From the NCBI RefSeq assembly GCF_014904705.1, contig NZ_JACZCQ010000013.1, positions 1-64,000 of the forward strand: a stretch of 64,000 bases of DNA. Direction: 5' to 3'. This document shows, in pieces, positions 25,487 to 35,276 of this stretch; positions within the stretch are counted from its first letter, which is position 1; every line of letters starts with the position of its first letter. The position numbers and the translations under genes are program-made. Source of the DNA: Nisaea sediminum (lineage in GTDB: Bacteria > Pseudomonadota > Alphaproteobacteria > Thalassobaculales > Thalassobaculaceae). The notes beneath the pieces are model-generated. The model was not told the DNA's origin. It worked only from the letters and a program-made list of their open reading frames with translations, and made no database searches.

Positions 25487-26974
25487 ATGAGATGGAACAG
25501 AACAGTACCTGTGCGTTTTGTATGGTTATTCGCAGCCCTGACCCTCACCACCCTTCAGCCAGAAATTGCATTTTCCGCGGACTCCTACACGCTGAAGATC
25601 AATAACCAGAACACCACCAATATTCCGACCCCCTACGTCACCTTCACCTCGACCGGAATGAGCTACACCAACAGCACGGGAAGCACGGTACAGATCCCCG
25701 CCTACACCTCCGTCGCCCTCAGCGATATCGCGAACGCGGAAATCACGGTCTCCAGCACGGCGGTCGGCGGAGATTTCTATATTTCCAACAAGAAGCTCAA
25801 GTACCGGAACGGCAGCGGAGACTGCGTCGATATCTCCGCCGCCCATCCTGTCGCGCCGTCGCCGGTGAACCCGACCGACTGCAACATCAATACCCGGTGG
25901 CAGTTCGTGGAGACCGGCGGCGACTACGACCTCACCTACATCAACCTGTTCTCGGTGCCTCTCGCCCTCAAAGTCGGGAGCACAGAGTACGGCAATGTCA
26001 CCGCTGCAGAGATCAGCGCCCTGAAGACAACTCTCGGGAACCTGACCACCCCGAAGAACGCCGCCATTCATAACGATCCGAACGGCAACTTCGTGCGCGC
26101 GGTCAGCCCGGCGAATGCGGGACGCCCGGGCAGCACGCTGCTGCAGCAATACCCGACCTTCGACTCCTACCTCGCCAACCGGTTCACGCTGCCCGAATCC
26201 GGCGGTCATTTCTCCGCCATCAATATCAACAACACCTACAACGGCCCCGGCGTCAGCAATCCGAACTCGGTCTGTACCCTCAACACCAACGCGTTCCAGA
26301 GTCAGAATTATTCCGCGACCGCCTATTACATTTCCCTCGGCGGCGAGCGGAAATACCTCTCTCTGCTCTGGATCTTCGGAAGTGCGGACAAGGTGGGCGA
26401 CTTCGCGATCACGGGCGTGCGCCTGCGCGACTCCATGACCGGGGTGGCCGCCTGCGCCGGGAGCACCGGCCCGAGCTACTGCTACAGCACTCAGATGCGT
26501 CCAGAAGACCTTAACCAGGCCTTCTATACGGCGGTGATGTCCTATGCCGTCGACAACCCGGCCTGTCCGAATTTCTCGGCAATGGCGCCGATACATGACC
26601 CGAAGATCGTCGACACGGTCGAAAGCAACGGCGCGAACGACGTTTTCTCCGTCGTCGTACGGGACTTTCTGGTCGGTTTCGCCGGAGGATTTGTCGGAAG
26701 CGCAACACCCGCCCCCACCAACCCGACCAATGCCAAGACCTACGGCGCGATGACCAGCGGCGAATGGTCGAGCCTCGGGACGAAGCTGTTCGGCGGCCTG
26801 CAGCCCGATCACCGCTACTACAATCCCTGGGGCGCCGCCATTTACGGCACCTTCGGAAACGAGGTCTACGGTTTCCAGTATTCCGACTATTTCTCGAGTT
26901 CGATCGGAACCCCCCTGCTGCCGGTCCAGGCCGGAGGCACGGTGGAAATCACCATTCTCAACGAGAGTCAGTAA
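25487..26974 (+). CDS. Secreted GH64/thaumatin-like beta-1,3-glucanase-type protein (495 aa)
   Basis: The signal peptide covers residues 1-32 (hydrophobic WLFAALTLTTLQ, cleavage after FSA). The mature part is Asn/Thr/Ser-rich and beta-stranded. The opening YTLKINNQNTT and the segments DYDLTYINLFSVPLALKVG and GNFVRA resemble the thaumatin-like half of GH64 laminaripentaose-producing glucanases. The catalytic acids were not placed with certainty. ATG 25487 with AAAGGGGA at a good distance sets the start. A single gene with a perfect terminator after it. Codon use is less GC-extreme than the neighbours. It may attack fungal or algal beta-1,3-glucan outside the cell. Confidence 0.5.
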   Translation: MRWNRTVPVRFVWLFAALTLTTLQPEIAFSADSYTLKINNQNTTNIPTPYVTFTSTGMSYTNSTGSTVQIPAYTSVALSDIANAEITVSSTAVGGDFYISNKKLKYRNGSGDCVDISAAHPVAPSPVNPTDCNINTRWQFVETGGDYDLTYINLFSVPLALKVGSTEYGNVTAAEISALKTTLGNLTTPKNAAIHNDPNGNFVRAVSPANAGRPGSTLLQQYPTFDSYLANRFTLPESGGHFSAININNTYNGPGVSNPNSVCTLNTNAFQSQNYSATAYYISLGGERKYLSLLWIFGSADKVGDFAITGVRLRDSMTGVAACAGSTGPSYCYSTQMRPEDLNQAFYTAVMSYAVDNPACPNFSAMAPIHDPKIVDTVESNGANDVFSVVVRDFLVGFAGGFVGSATPAPTNPTNAKTYGAMTSGEWSSLGTKLFGGLQPDHRYYNPWGAAIYGTFGNEVYGFQYSDYFSSSIGTPLLPVQAGGTVEITILNESQ

Positions 26975-26988
26975 CCGCGCATGACAGG

Positions 26989-27020
26989 AACGCCCGGGAG
27001 CCGAAATCCTCCCGGGCGTT
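26989..27020. terminator. Strong hairpin terminator, probably bidirectional
   Basis: Perfect 12-bp arms aacgcccgggag and ctcccgggcgtt with an 8-nt loop, followed by tct. It lies between the ends of the secreted protein gene and the convergent acdS gene and can serve both. Confidence 0.75.
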
Positions 27021-27050
27021 TCTCCAACCTTGAACCGAGGTCCCCCAGCG

Positions 27051-28067
27051 TCACCCGTTCCGATACGTATAGCTGTAGCCGTTCAGCGCCGGGGCGCCGC
27101 CGAGATGGGCGTAGAGCACCTTCGAGCCCTCCGGGAAATAGCCCTTCTTCACCAAATCCATCATGCCCTGCATGGATTTGCCCTCGTAGACCGGGTCGGT
27201 GATCATCGCCTCGGTGCGGGCAGAGAAGCGGATCGCCTCGTTGGTCTCCTTACTGGGCACGCCATAGGCCGGATAGGCATAGTCCTCGAGGATGACGATC
27301 TCGTCGTCGCGGACCTCGCGGCCGAGTTCGACAAGTTCCGCCGTGTTGTCGACGATCTGGCGCACCTGCTCGCGGGTCTGTTTTGGCGTGGCGGAGGCGT
27401 CGATACCGATCACACGGTCGGCGCGGTCATCGGCGGCGAAGCCGACGATCATGCCGGCCTGGGTCGAGCCGGTGACGACGCAGACCACGATATAGTCGAA
27501 CCTGATCCCCATCTCGGCTTCCTGGGCGCGCACCTCCTCGGCGAAACCGACATAACCGAGCCCGCCATATTTGTGCACCGAGGCGCCGGCCGGGATGCCG
27601 TACGGCTTGCCGCCCGCGTCCCGCACCTCCTGCATCGCATTCTCCCAGCTCTGGCGGATGCCGATGTCGAAGCCCTCGTCGACCAGGCGGCTGTCGGCGC
27701 CCATCAGGCGGGTCATCAGGATGTTGCCGACCCGGTCATAGACCGCATCCTCGTGCGGGACCCACGCTTCCTGCACAAGCCGGCACTTCATCCCGAGCTT
27801 GGCGGCGACCGCCGCGACCATGCGGGTATGGTTCGACTGCACGCCGCCGATCGAAACCAGCGTGTCCGCATTCGAGGCGATGGCGTCGGGGACGATATAT
27901 TCGAGCTTGCGCAGCTTGTTGCCGCCCATCGCGAGGCCGGAATTGCAGTCGTCCCGCTTGGCGTAGATCTGCACCTTGCCGCCGAGCGCCTCGGTCATGC
28001 GGGGCAGATGCTCGATTGGGGTCGGCCCGAAGGTGAGCGGATAGCGTTCGAATTTCTCGAGGTTCAT
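27051..28067 (-). CDS. acdS: 1-aminocyclopropane-1-carboxylate deaminase (338 aa)
   Basis: PLP enzyme that opens the ring of ACC, the plant ethylene precursor, to 2-oxobutyrate and ammonia. Lys51 in the GGNK motif binds PLP. Ser78 (VQSNHTR), Tyr294-Glu295 (DPVYEGKS) and Leu322 (AHLGGAP) match the residues that separate true ACC deaminases from D-cysteine desulfhydrases. The length equals that of known AcdS proteins. It is divergent from an Lrp-type gene at 28226, the usual AcdR arrangement. The cytoplasmic enzyme gives nitrogen and carbon from ACC and can lower ethylene in plant or algal hosts. Confidence 0.93.
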   Translation of the reverse strand: MNLEKFERYPLTFGPTPIEHLPRMTEALGGKVQIYAKRDDCNSGLAMGGNKLRKLEYIVPDAIASNADTLVSIGGVQSNHTRMVAAVAAKLGMKCRLVQEAWVPHEDAVYDRVGNILMTRLMGADSRLVDEGFDIGIRQSWENAMQEVRDAGGKPYGIPAGASVHKYGGLGYVGFAEEVRAQEAEMGIRFDYIVVCVVTGSTQAGMIVGFAADDRADRVIGIDASATPKQTREQVRQIVDNTAELVELGREVRDDEIVILEDYAYPAYGVPSKETNEAIRFSARTEAMITDPVYEGKSMQGMMDLVKKGYFPEGSKVLYAHLGGAPALNGYSYTYRNG

Positions 28068-28225
28068 GAGGAAGCTCCGTCGCGTGAAGAATGGTAAAAA
28101 CGCTAGCAGCGACGCGGAGGAAGGTGCTTCCGAAATTAAGGCCGCTTATTCAGTCGGACCGGTCGATTTCCGAATTTGGATAGTGTATTTTCTCAGAATT
28201 GAATGATTTTTCGAGAGAATCTTCC
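28068..28225. promoter_or_regulatory. acdS/acdR divergent promoter region
   Basis: The 158-bp gap holds an 8-bp palindrome gaccggtc (28157-28164) flanked by two similar words, ttccgaaatt near 28128 and ttccgaattt near 28169. AT-rich DNA before the acdR start includes tattttctcag. This would suit binding of an Lrp/AsnC octamer, but no exact site can be fixed by eye. Confidence 0.4.
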
Positions 28226-28690
28226 ATGTCAGAAGCACTCGATCGAACCGACCGCAACATTCTGCGTCATCTACAGAAGAACGGACGCCTGACCAATGCC
28301 GAGCTTGCCTCGCTGACCAATACCAGCCCCGCGACCTGCCACCGGCGGACCCAGCGCCTGTTCGAGGAAGGCTACATCTCCTCCGTCCGCGCCCATGTCG
28401 CGCCGGAGAAGGTGGAGCGCGGCACGCTGGTCATGGTCGGCGTCGTGCTCGACCGCTCGACACCGGAGAGTTTCGGCGCCTTCGAGGCGGCAGTGAGCGA
28501 CCTTCCCTTTATCCTCGACTGCCACCTCGTCGCCGGCGATTTCGACTATTTCCTGAAGATCCGGGTGCGCGACATCTCCGACTTCAACGGCATGCACGGC
28601 TCCAAACTCATCGCGCTGCCCGGCGTTCGCCAGACCCGGACCTTCTTCGTGATGAAGGAAGTGACCGACAACGCGCCGCTGCTGTTCTGA
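28226..28690 (+). CDS. acdR: Lrp/AsnC-family regulator, AcdR type (154 aa)
   Basis: N-terminal HTH (about 4-60, with NGRLTNAELASLTNTSPATCHRR) and a C-terminal RAM ligand-binding domain (about 68-150, with a conserved GDFDYFLKIRVRD strand). ATG 28226 is chosen; a TTG at 28199 is also open. The divergent placement next to acdS is the standard acdR position, where the Lrp protein activates acdS in the presence of ACC. Ligand binding is by homology only. Confidence 0.82.
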   Translation: MSEALDRTDRNILRHLQKNGRLTNAELASLTNTSPATCHRRTQRLFEEGYISSVRAHVAPEKVERGTLVMVGVVLDRSTPESFGAFEAAVSDLPFILDCHLVAGDFDYFLKIRVRDISDFNGMHGSKLIALPGVRQTRTFFVMKEVTDNAPLLF

Positions 28691-28703
28691 CGCGTTCGGG
28701 CCG

Positions 28704-30671
28704 TCAACCCGTGCGCACCTCGGCGAGGAAGCCGTTGACCGCGTTGATCAGTTCGCGTGCCTGTCCACCGAGTCCGTTCGCCTTCTCCTTCACGCCGAGG
28801 GACACCGTCCGTGTCTCGGAAGACGCCGAGACCACCTCACTGATATTGACGGTGACGTCCTGCACATTGGCGGAGGTGGACTCGACGCTGCGGGCGATCT
28901 CGTTCGTCGCGGCGGATTGTTCCTCCGCGGCCGCTGCGATGGTCCCGGCTATCTGGTCGATATCGTTGACCGTTCCGGCAAGCGACTCGATGGACTCGAC
29001 CGTGCTGCGCACAGCTTCCTGCACTTTCTGAATCTGGCCCCCGATCTCGTCCGTCGCCTGGCCGGTCTGGTTTGCAAGATTCTTCACCTCGGACGCGACG
29101 ACGGCGAAACCCTTGCCGGCATCGCCCGCGCGCGCGGCCTCGATGGTCGCATTGAGCGCCAGCAGGTTGGTCTGCTCGGCAATATCGGTGATCAGTCCGA
29201 CCACCTCGCCGATCTTGTCCGCCGCATCGGAAAGCTCGCGCACCTTGCTTGAGGTCTCTTCCGCCCGTTGGGCCCCCTCACGCGACATGCGGCTGGTATT
29301 CTGAAGCTGCTCGGTGATCTCGCGGATCGAAGCGGCCAGCTCCTCGGCGGCAGCGGAGACGGTCTGCACGCTGCTCTCGCTCTCGCGCGCCGCACTTTCC
29401 ACGGTATTGGCCCTGGACGAGGCATTGTCCGCGACCCGCAACAAGTTGTCGGCCGTGGTCCCGAATTCGGTGGCAGATCCGGCGACCGCATCGACGATGC
29501 CTTTGACCTGATCCTCGAACTTCTGCGCCAAATCAAGGACCGCTTGGCGACGCTGCTGTTCCGCCCGGGCCTTGTTCGCCTCTTCTTCCTGCTTCAGGCG
29601 CTCGGCCTCCACCAGCCCGTCGCGGCATTCCGCCATGGCGCGGGACATGACGCCGATATCGTCGGCCCGGTCCTGGTAGGCGATATCGGCGGTAAAGTCC
29701 TTCTGGGCGAGACGCCGGAGAACAGAGATCGCGTTCTGCAACGGCGCCGACACCAGCCGGTTCACGAAGAAGAGCAGCACCAGCAGGATGAGCGCACTGA
29801 TCGCGAGCAGCACGCCGGCGGAAATATAGGCATTGTCGATAGCCCGGTCGAAACGGGCCCGGTCGACCGCCACCAGTGCTGTTCCGATCACGTTCCCCGC
29901 GAAATCCGTGACGGGCTGCGCAGCGAGCGCCGAAGAAATCCCGGCGACCGGGACCTTCAGAGCGAAGGTTTCCGCCTTCATGCCGTCCGCGAGCAGGGTC
30001 GGATCGATCGTCATGTCCTCCGGGAAAGTGGAGGCCAGTTTCTGCATCCCGTCCTGACGGGCGATATAGAGCGCCGCATAGACACCGTGCTTCTCCCGGA
30101 AAGAGTCAAAGAAACTCTGACCAAAGGAAAGGCCGAACTCCACGGAGCCGATATGCCCCTCCGCATCGGCGATCGGCGCCACGCCCCGCATGCCGAGCCC
30201 GGCGACACCGACCTCGAGGCCCTTGGTCGACACCTTGTCGTTATTGACCCGTAGCACCGTGTTGCGGAACCCGGAGAGATCGTCCCCGAATTTCTCCGGG
30301 CGGTGCACCCGCAGGAAAGATGTTGCCGGCGGCAGGTGGAACTGGAACTGGTCAACCCCGTACTCGGCCTTTAATTCCTTGAATCCGGGGACGAAGATCG
30401 CAGCGAGACCATCCCGATCGCCGGCGCGCATCGCCCCGACGACGTTGGTCTGCAGTGCGATCAAGCGCGCCATCGACAGCGCCCGCGTACCTTCCTGTTC
30501 GATCTCCCGTGACAGGGTGGTCTGAACGGCCGTCAGGCGGTTCTGCAAAGCAGAGTTGGTCAGTTCAAGTGAGTTGTACAATCCGGAGCCGGTGCCGATC
30601 GCGATCGCAAGAAGCAATCCCGCCGCGACCAGCGCCGCAAGCTTCGTTTTTACCTGTAATTTCCGAAACAT
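28704..30671 (-). CDS. Methyl-accepting chemotaxis protein with a large periplasmic sensor (655 aa)
   Basis: First helix at about 12-32, then a double-Cache-like periplasmic domain (about 35-285) with [24 protein letters not shown] split features typical of the dCache_3/cache family. The second helix is at about 288-310, a HAMP domain runs to about 365, and a cytoplasmic signalling domain has the hairpin tip [22 protein letters not shown]. No C-terminal CheR-binding pentapeptide is visible. It starts at ATG 30671 in an AT-rich leader and converges on acdR, whose stop is 13 bp away. The ligand is unknown; a small organic acid is plausible for such sensor domains. Confidence 0.85.
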   Translation of the reverse strand: MFRKLQVKTKLAALVAAGLLLAIAIGTGSGLYNSLELTNSALQNRLTAVQTTLSREIEQEGTRALSMARLIALQTNVVGAMRAGDRDGLAAIFVPGFKELKAEYGVDQFQFHLPPATSFLRVHRPEKFGDDLSGFRNTVLRVNNDKVSTKGLEVGVAGLGMRGVAPIADAEGHIGSVEFGLSFGQSFFDSFREKHGVYAALYIARQDGMQKLASTFPEDMTIDPTLLADGMKAETFALKVPVAGISSALAAQPVTDFAGNVIGTALVAVDRARFDRAIDNAYISAGVLLAISALILLVLLFFVNRLVSAPLQNAISVLRRLAQKDFTADIAYQDRADDIGVMSRAMAECRDGLVEAERLKQEEEANKARAEQQRRQAVLDLAQKFEDQVKGIVDAVAGSATEFGTTADNLLRVADNASSRANTVESAARESESSVQTVSAAAEELAASIREITEQLQNTSRMSREGAQRAEETSSKVRELSDAADKIGEVVGLITDIAEQTNLLALNATIEAARAGDAGKGFAVVASEVKNLANQTGQATDEIGGQIQKVQEAVRSTVESIESLAGTVNDIDQIAGTIAAAAEEQSAATNEIARSVESTSANVQDVTVNISEVVSASSETRTVSLGVKEKANGLGGQARELINAVNGFLAEVRTG

Positions 30672-30788
30672 CCCGGGATCCCCATATCAGATCATTCAAC
30701 CGGGACTCTAAAGAGCAAGGATTAATTAAGTCTAAAAAGTGAAATACATTCAAACAATTGAATATATTTTTGGCTACGACCTGATACC

Positions 30789-31319
30789 TCAGGCGCCCCA
30801 ATAGGCCGGGACACGCCAGGGGCGCGGAACGGCAAGAGTTCCGGTCAGTCGCAGCGGCGCGCTGCCGAGTACCATCGACTGCCAAGCCTCCGCCCAGCCT
30901 TCCGGCAGTGTGTAGGGCGGAGAAATGTTTTTCTCGGCGGTAAAACCGAAACGGGAATAATAGCGGGGATCGCCGAGCACGAGAACCTTCCGGACCCCGC
31001 CTGCGGCGAGCTTCTCCAGTCCGGCACGGACGAGCGCGCTGCCAATTCCCCGACGCTGCCTTGACGGAGAAACCGCAAGCGGCCCGAGCAGTGCAGGCGT
31101 CTCCCGCTGGCCTTCGATATCGCAAGTCGTGAAGGCGATGTGGCCGACCAGATCCCCATCCTCCAGCGCGACGAGCGAGAACACACCTGAGGTCTCCAGC
31201 GCGAGATCCCGCAGCAGAGGCAGCAGGTCCTCCTCCGGGAATGCGGCGGGGTAGAGCGCTTCGATCGCAGGGACGTCCGCCTGCCCGCTCTCTCGGATCT
31301 CGATCCCCGGCCCGGCCAT
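30789..31319 (-). CDS. GNAT family N-acetyltransferase (176 aa)
   Basis: Acetyl-CoA-binding motif A is seen as VSPSRQRRGIGSALVRAGL (about 88-106), with the preceding strand LLGPLAV. A following VLVLGDPRYYSRFGF segment is shared with YhbS-like acetyltransferases. It begins 14 bp after the AhpD-like gene ends on the same strand, so both are likely one transcript. The acceptor substrate is unknown. Confidence 0.8.
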   Translation of the reverse strand: MAGPGIEIRESGQADVPAIEALYPAAFPEEDLLPLLRDLALETSGVFSLVALEDGDLVGHIAFTTCDIEGQRETPALLGPLAVSPSRQRRGIGSALVRAGLEKLAAGGVRKVLVLGDPRYYSRFGFTAEKNISPPYTLPEGWAEAWQSMVLGSAPLRLTGTLAVPRPWRVPAYWGA

Positions 31320-31332
31320 TCCCCGTACCGCC

Positions 31333-31938
31333 TCAGCTGTGCGACCAGTTATCCGGATCGTCGGATTGGTTCGGCGACAGTCCGAGAATATCGCCGTCCG
31401 TGCTTACGCCGAGCCCCAGAACCGTTCTGTTTGCGTAACAGAAGTAACTGACAACCTGGTTCACCTCGAGAATCCGCCCGTCGTCGAGCCCGGCCGCCCG
31501 CATCGCCTCGATATCCGTCTCGGCGAGACCGGCCGGATTACGCGTCAGTTTCTCGGCATAGCGGCACATTTCAAGCTCCGCTCCATCGAAAGCCTGCTCC
31601 GGTTTCCCCGCCTCGAGCGCGGCGCGGATTGCGTTTGCCCGCGCGTCGTCACCGAGCAGACGACAGAGGCCCTGGAAATGGTGTTCGACGCAATAGGCGC
31701 ACTGGTTGATCAGGCTGACATACACGCCGAGCGCCTCCAGCATCCATTTCGGCACCTTGTTGCCGGTATGGTGCAGCACGTACTTGTAGAGATGCATGTG
31801 CCCTTCCATGGAATGGGGGCGCAGGCTATGGGCCATCATGATGTTGTCGACATTGTCGTCCGGCCCCTTGACCCGGTCGTAGAGCGTCTTCAGGCGTCCT
31901 GTCGCCTCGGCATAGGGCACGGTCGCAATCCAGGTCAT
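31333..31938 (-). CDS. AhpD/carboxymuconolactone decarboxylase-like peroxidase family protein (201 aa)
   Basis: All-helical protein with the catalytic pattern E68-x11-C80-x2-C83-x3-H87 (LINQCAYCVEHH) of alkylhydroperoxidase AhpD-like proteins, which reduce peroxides through a disulfide. I use ATG 31938 (MTWIATVPY), preceded by AAGGAA; the frame is open 135 bp further without similarity. A second, C-terminal YFCYANRTVLGLGV helix completes the fold. It is cotranscribed with the GNAT gene. The reductant partner is not in the window. Confidence 0.8.
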   Translation of the reverse strand: MTWIATVPYAEATGRLKTLYDRVKGPDDNVDNIMMAHSLRPHSMEGHMHLYKYVLHHTGNKVPKWMLEALGVYVSLINQCAYCVEHHFQGLCRLLGDDARANAIRAALEAGKPEQAFDGAELEMCRYAEKLTRNPAGLAETDIEAMRAAGLDDGRILEVNQVVSYFCYANRTVLGLGVSTDGDILGLSPNQSDDPDNWSHS

Positions 31939-32085
31939 GGGATTTCCTTCACTCACACAATGCATGGGCCGCAGAGCTTCGACTTCCGCTCCTCCGGGGT
32001 CAAGCAACCATGCCTCACGCGCCCGTGAAGTGCGCGCCGCGGCCGGATGCCCCATGTCAGTCGGGATGATCATTGGGGGATCGAC

Positions 32086-32694
32086 ATGAACGCCGTTTCA
32101 CTTGCCGACTGGCGCCGCCGGGTGTCCGAACTCTATACCGACATCCGGCGCTCGGACGATCCGGAGGCGGCCTGGAAGCTCTGGCGGCAGACGCGGGACG
32201 CACTGTTCTGCGAGCATGCTCAGTCCCCCATCGAACGGGACCGGCGCGGCGCCTTCGGCTCCATCCCACTGTTCGACTACGATCCCGCAATGCGCTTCGA
32301 AGTCGCGCTGGAGGAGCCGGAGGACAAAGAGGTTCTTGCCGGAGAGATCGGTGCCGACGGGCACATCGCACTCCGGCCCTTCGCCCGGACACGGGGTCTC
32401 GCGTCGAAACTCGGAGGCGAGCTGACCGTATACTGGATCGAGGGCTATGGCGGCGGCACCTTTCTGCCCTTTACCGACGCCACCAGCGGGAACGAGACCT
32501 ATGGCGGCGGACGCTACGTGCTCGACAGCATCAAGGGTGCCGATCTCGGTCAGACCGATGACGGACGGCTGATCCTCGATTTCAACTTCTCCTACCACCC
32601 CTCCTGCTATCACTCTCCGGACTGGGTCTGCCCGCTGGCGCCGCCGGAGAACCGCTTGCCCGGGCCGGTCCGCGCCGGCGAACGGATGGGCTGA
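32086..32694 (+). CDS. DUF1684 family protein (202 aa)
   Basis: Conserved bacterial protein with the family's hallmark segments: SPIERD near residue 46, FDYDPAMRF, FTDATSGNETYGGGRYV, DFNFSYHPSCYHSP and PPENRLPGPVRAGER at the end. The function of the family is not established. ATG 32086 follows GGGGGA. It is divergent from the AhpD-like gene and lies 88 bp before a reductase gene on the same strand. Confidence 0.8.
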   Translation: MNAVSLADWRRRVSELYTDIRRSDDPEAAWKLWRQTRDALFCEHAQSPIERDRRGAFGSIPLFDYDPAMRFEVALEEPEDKEVLAGEIGADGHIALRPFARTRGLASKLGGELTVYWIEGYGGGTFLPFTDATSGNETYGGGRYVLDSIKGADLGQTDDGRLILDFNFSYHPSCYHSPDWVCPLAPPENRLPGPVRAGERMG

Positions 32695-32782
32695 TCCGGA
32701 CTCCCCGCGTCCCAAAAACGGAAATCCCCTTGCCGCAGATATCCTCCGCGGTGTGCAGTCGGAGAAAAGGGGAGGAAGGCGG

Positions 32783-33829
32783 ATGCCAAGGATGAACGCC
32801 CTGGTACTCGGGGCGAGCGGGATGGTCGGCGGCGCGATCTGCCGCCAGCTCATCTCGGAGGGCCACGCAGTCACCGGTGTCAGCCGGAAACAGCTCCGGA
32901 CGGATTTGCCGATACGTCATGTCCCGATGGACATGCTCGACCCAGAGGATTGCCGCGCCAAGGCCGAAAAACTCTCCGACATCACCCATGTCTTCTATGC
33001 CGGGCGTGCGCCGCACGGCGAGGGCGGGAACGAGTCGGTCGAGGACAATCTCGCCATGCTGGTCAACGCGGTGGAAGCGATTTCCGCCGCCGCACCCGGC
33101 CTGGAGCACGTCAATCTCGTGCACGGCACCAAGTATTACGGAAACCATCTCGGCGCCTACAAGACGCCAGCCGAGGAGGACGATCCGCGGGCGCCCGTGC
33201 CGAACTTCTATTTCGACCAGCAGGACTGGATCTCCGCTCTCGACGTGCCCTGGAGCTGGAGCGCGGTGCGTCCGCCGCTCGTCTTCGGCTTCACACCCGG
33301 CAAGGCGCGCAACCTCGTCTCGGTCCTCGCCGCCTATGCCGCGATCATGAAGGAGCTCGGCCGCCCCTTCAGTTTTCCCGGCACGGAGACCGCCTTCGAC
33401 TGCCTTGCCGAATGCGCCCACTCCGAGCACCTCGCCCGCGCCATCGTCTGGATGGCGGGCGCGCCGGAGGCCGCCAACCAAGCCTTCAACATCACCAACG
33501 GCGACATCTTCCGCTGGCGTTACATGTGGCAGCGCTTCGCCGCCTATTTCGGCATGGAGGCCGGGCCGCCACTCGGCATTTCGCTGTCAGAAACCATGGC
33601 TGAGCACGAGCCGGTCTGGAACCGCATCGTCGAGAGGCACGGGCTCGCCCCGACGCCCTACAGCGACATCGCGCTCTGGCCCTATGCCGACTACGTGTTC
33701 GCTCCGACCTGGGACATCGTCTCGGACACGACCAAGGCGCGGCTCGCGGGCTTTCATGCGGTGATCAAGTCCGAACAGATGTTCATCGACCTGTTCGACC
33801 GGTATCGCGCTGCACGGCTCATTCCGTGA
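32783..33829 (+). CDS. NAD(P)-dependent SDR, PRISE/progesterone 5-beta-reductase-like (348 aa)
   Basis: Extended Rossmann reductase. The nucleotide loop LGASGMVGGAI (about 8-18) is followed by a HGTKYYGNHLGAYKTPAEED region and NFYFDQQDWI, which match PRISE-type enone reductases rather than sugar epimerases. A late NGDIFRWRYMW segment is also typical. ATG 32783 follows GGGGAGGAAGG. Its end lies 190 bp before the ugp operon. A substrate with an activated C=C bond is likely, but the identity is unknown. Confidence 0.7.
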   Translation: MPRMNALVLGASGMVGGAICRQLISEGHAVTGVSRKQLRTDLPIRHVPMDMLDPEDCRAKAEKLSDITHVFYAGRAPHGEGGNESVEDNLAMLVNAVEAISAAAPGLEHVNLVHGTKYYGNHLGAYKTPAEEDDPRAPVPNFYFDQQDWISALDVPWSWSAVRPPLVFGFTPGKARNLVSVLAAYAAIMKELGRPFSFPGTETAFDCLAECAHSEHLARAIVWMAGAPEAANQAFNITNGDIFRWRYMWQRFAAYFGMEAGPPLGISLSETMAEHEPVWNRIVERHGLAPTPYSDIALWPYADYVFAPTWDIVSDTTKARLAGFHAVIKSEQMFIDLFDRYRAARLIP

Positions 33830-33895
33830 TCCCGTGCCGTTAGGGAGGTCAACCCTAAATGACCTGATGTTCGTCACACGACGCGCCCAATCGCT

Positions 33896-33934
33896 TGAAC
33901 TTAAACGCATATCGGAACTGCAATCTTAAGTTCA
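33896..33934. promoter_or_regulatory. Inverted repeat upstream of the ugp operon
   Basis: Perfect 9-bp arms tgaacttaa (33896-33904) and ttaagttca (33926-33934) with a 21-nt spacer, about 85 nt before ugpC. No T run follows, so it looks like an operator rather than a terminator. It does not resemble a Pho box. Confidence 0.5.
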
Positions 33935-34019
33935 CCGAATCGATACACCTGAGTCGCCGTTCCGCTCACACGCGCCGCATAGGCTGGGCTCCTGACATAT
34001 TTTCTGTTGGGGGCGGTGC

Positions 34020-35153
<1,134 letters not shown>

Positions 35154-35276
35154 AGTCCCGGAACCGCAACAAGAAGGACTCCGGACCTTCAACCTTCTTC
35201 CAAAAGACCCACACGGGGCTTTGCGACACTCATGCTGGGGCAATCTGTGCGCCCCTGATTTCAGGGAGATTTAGTC

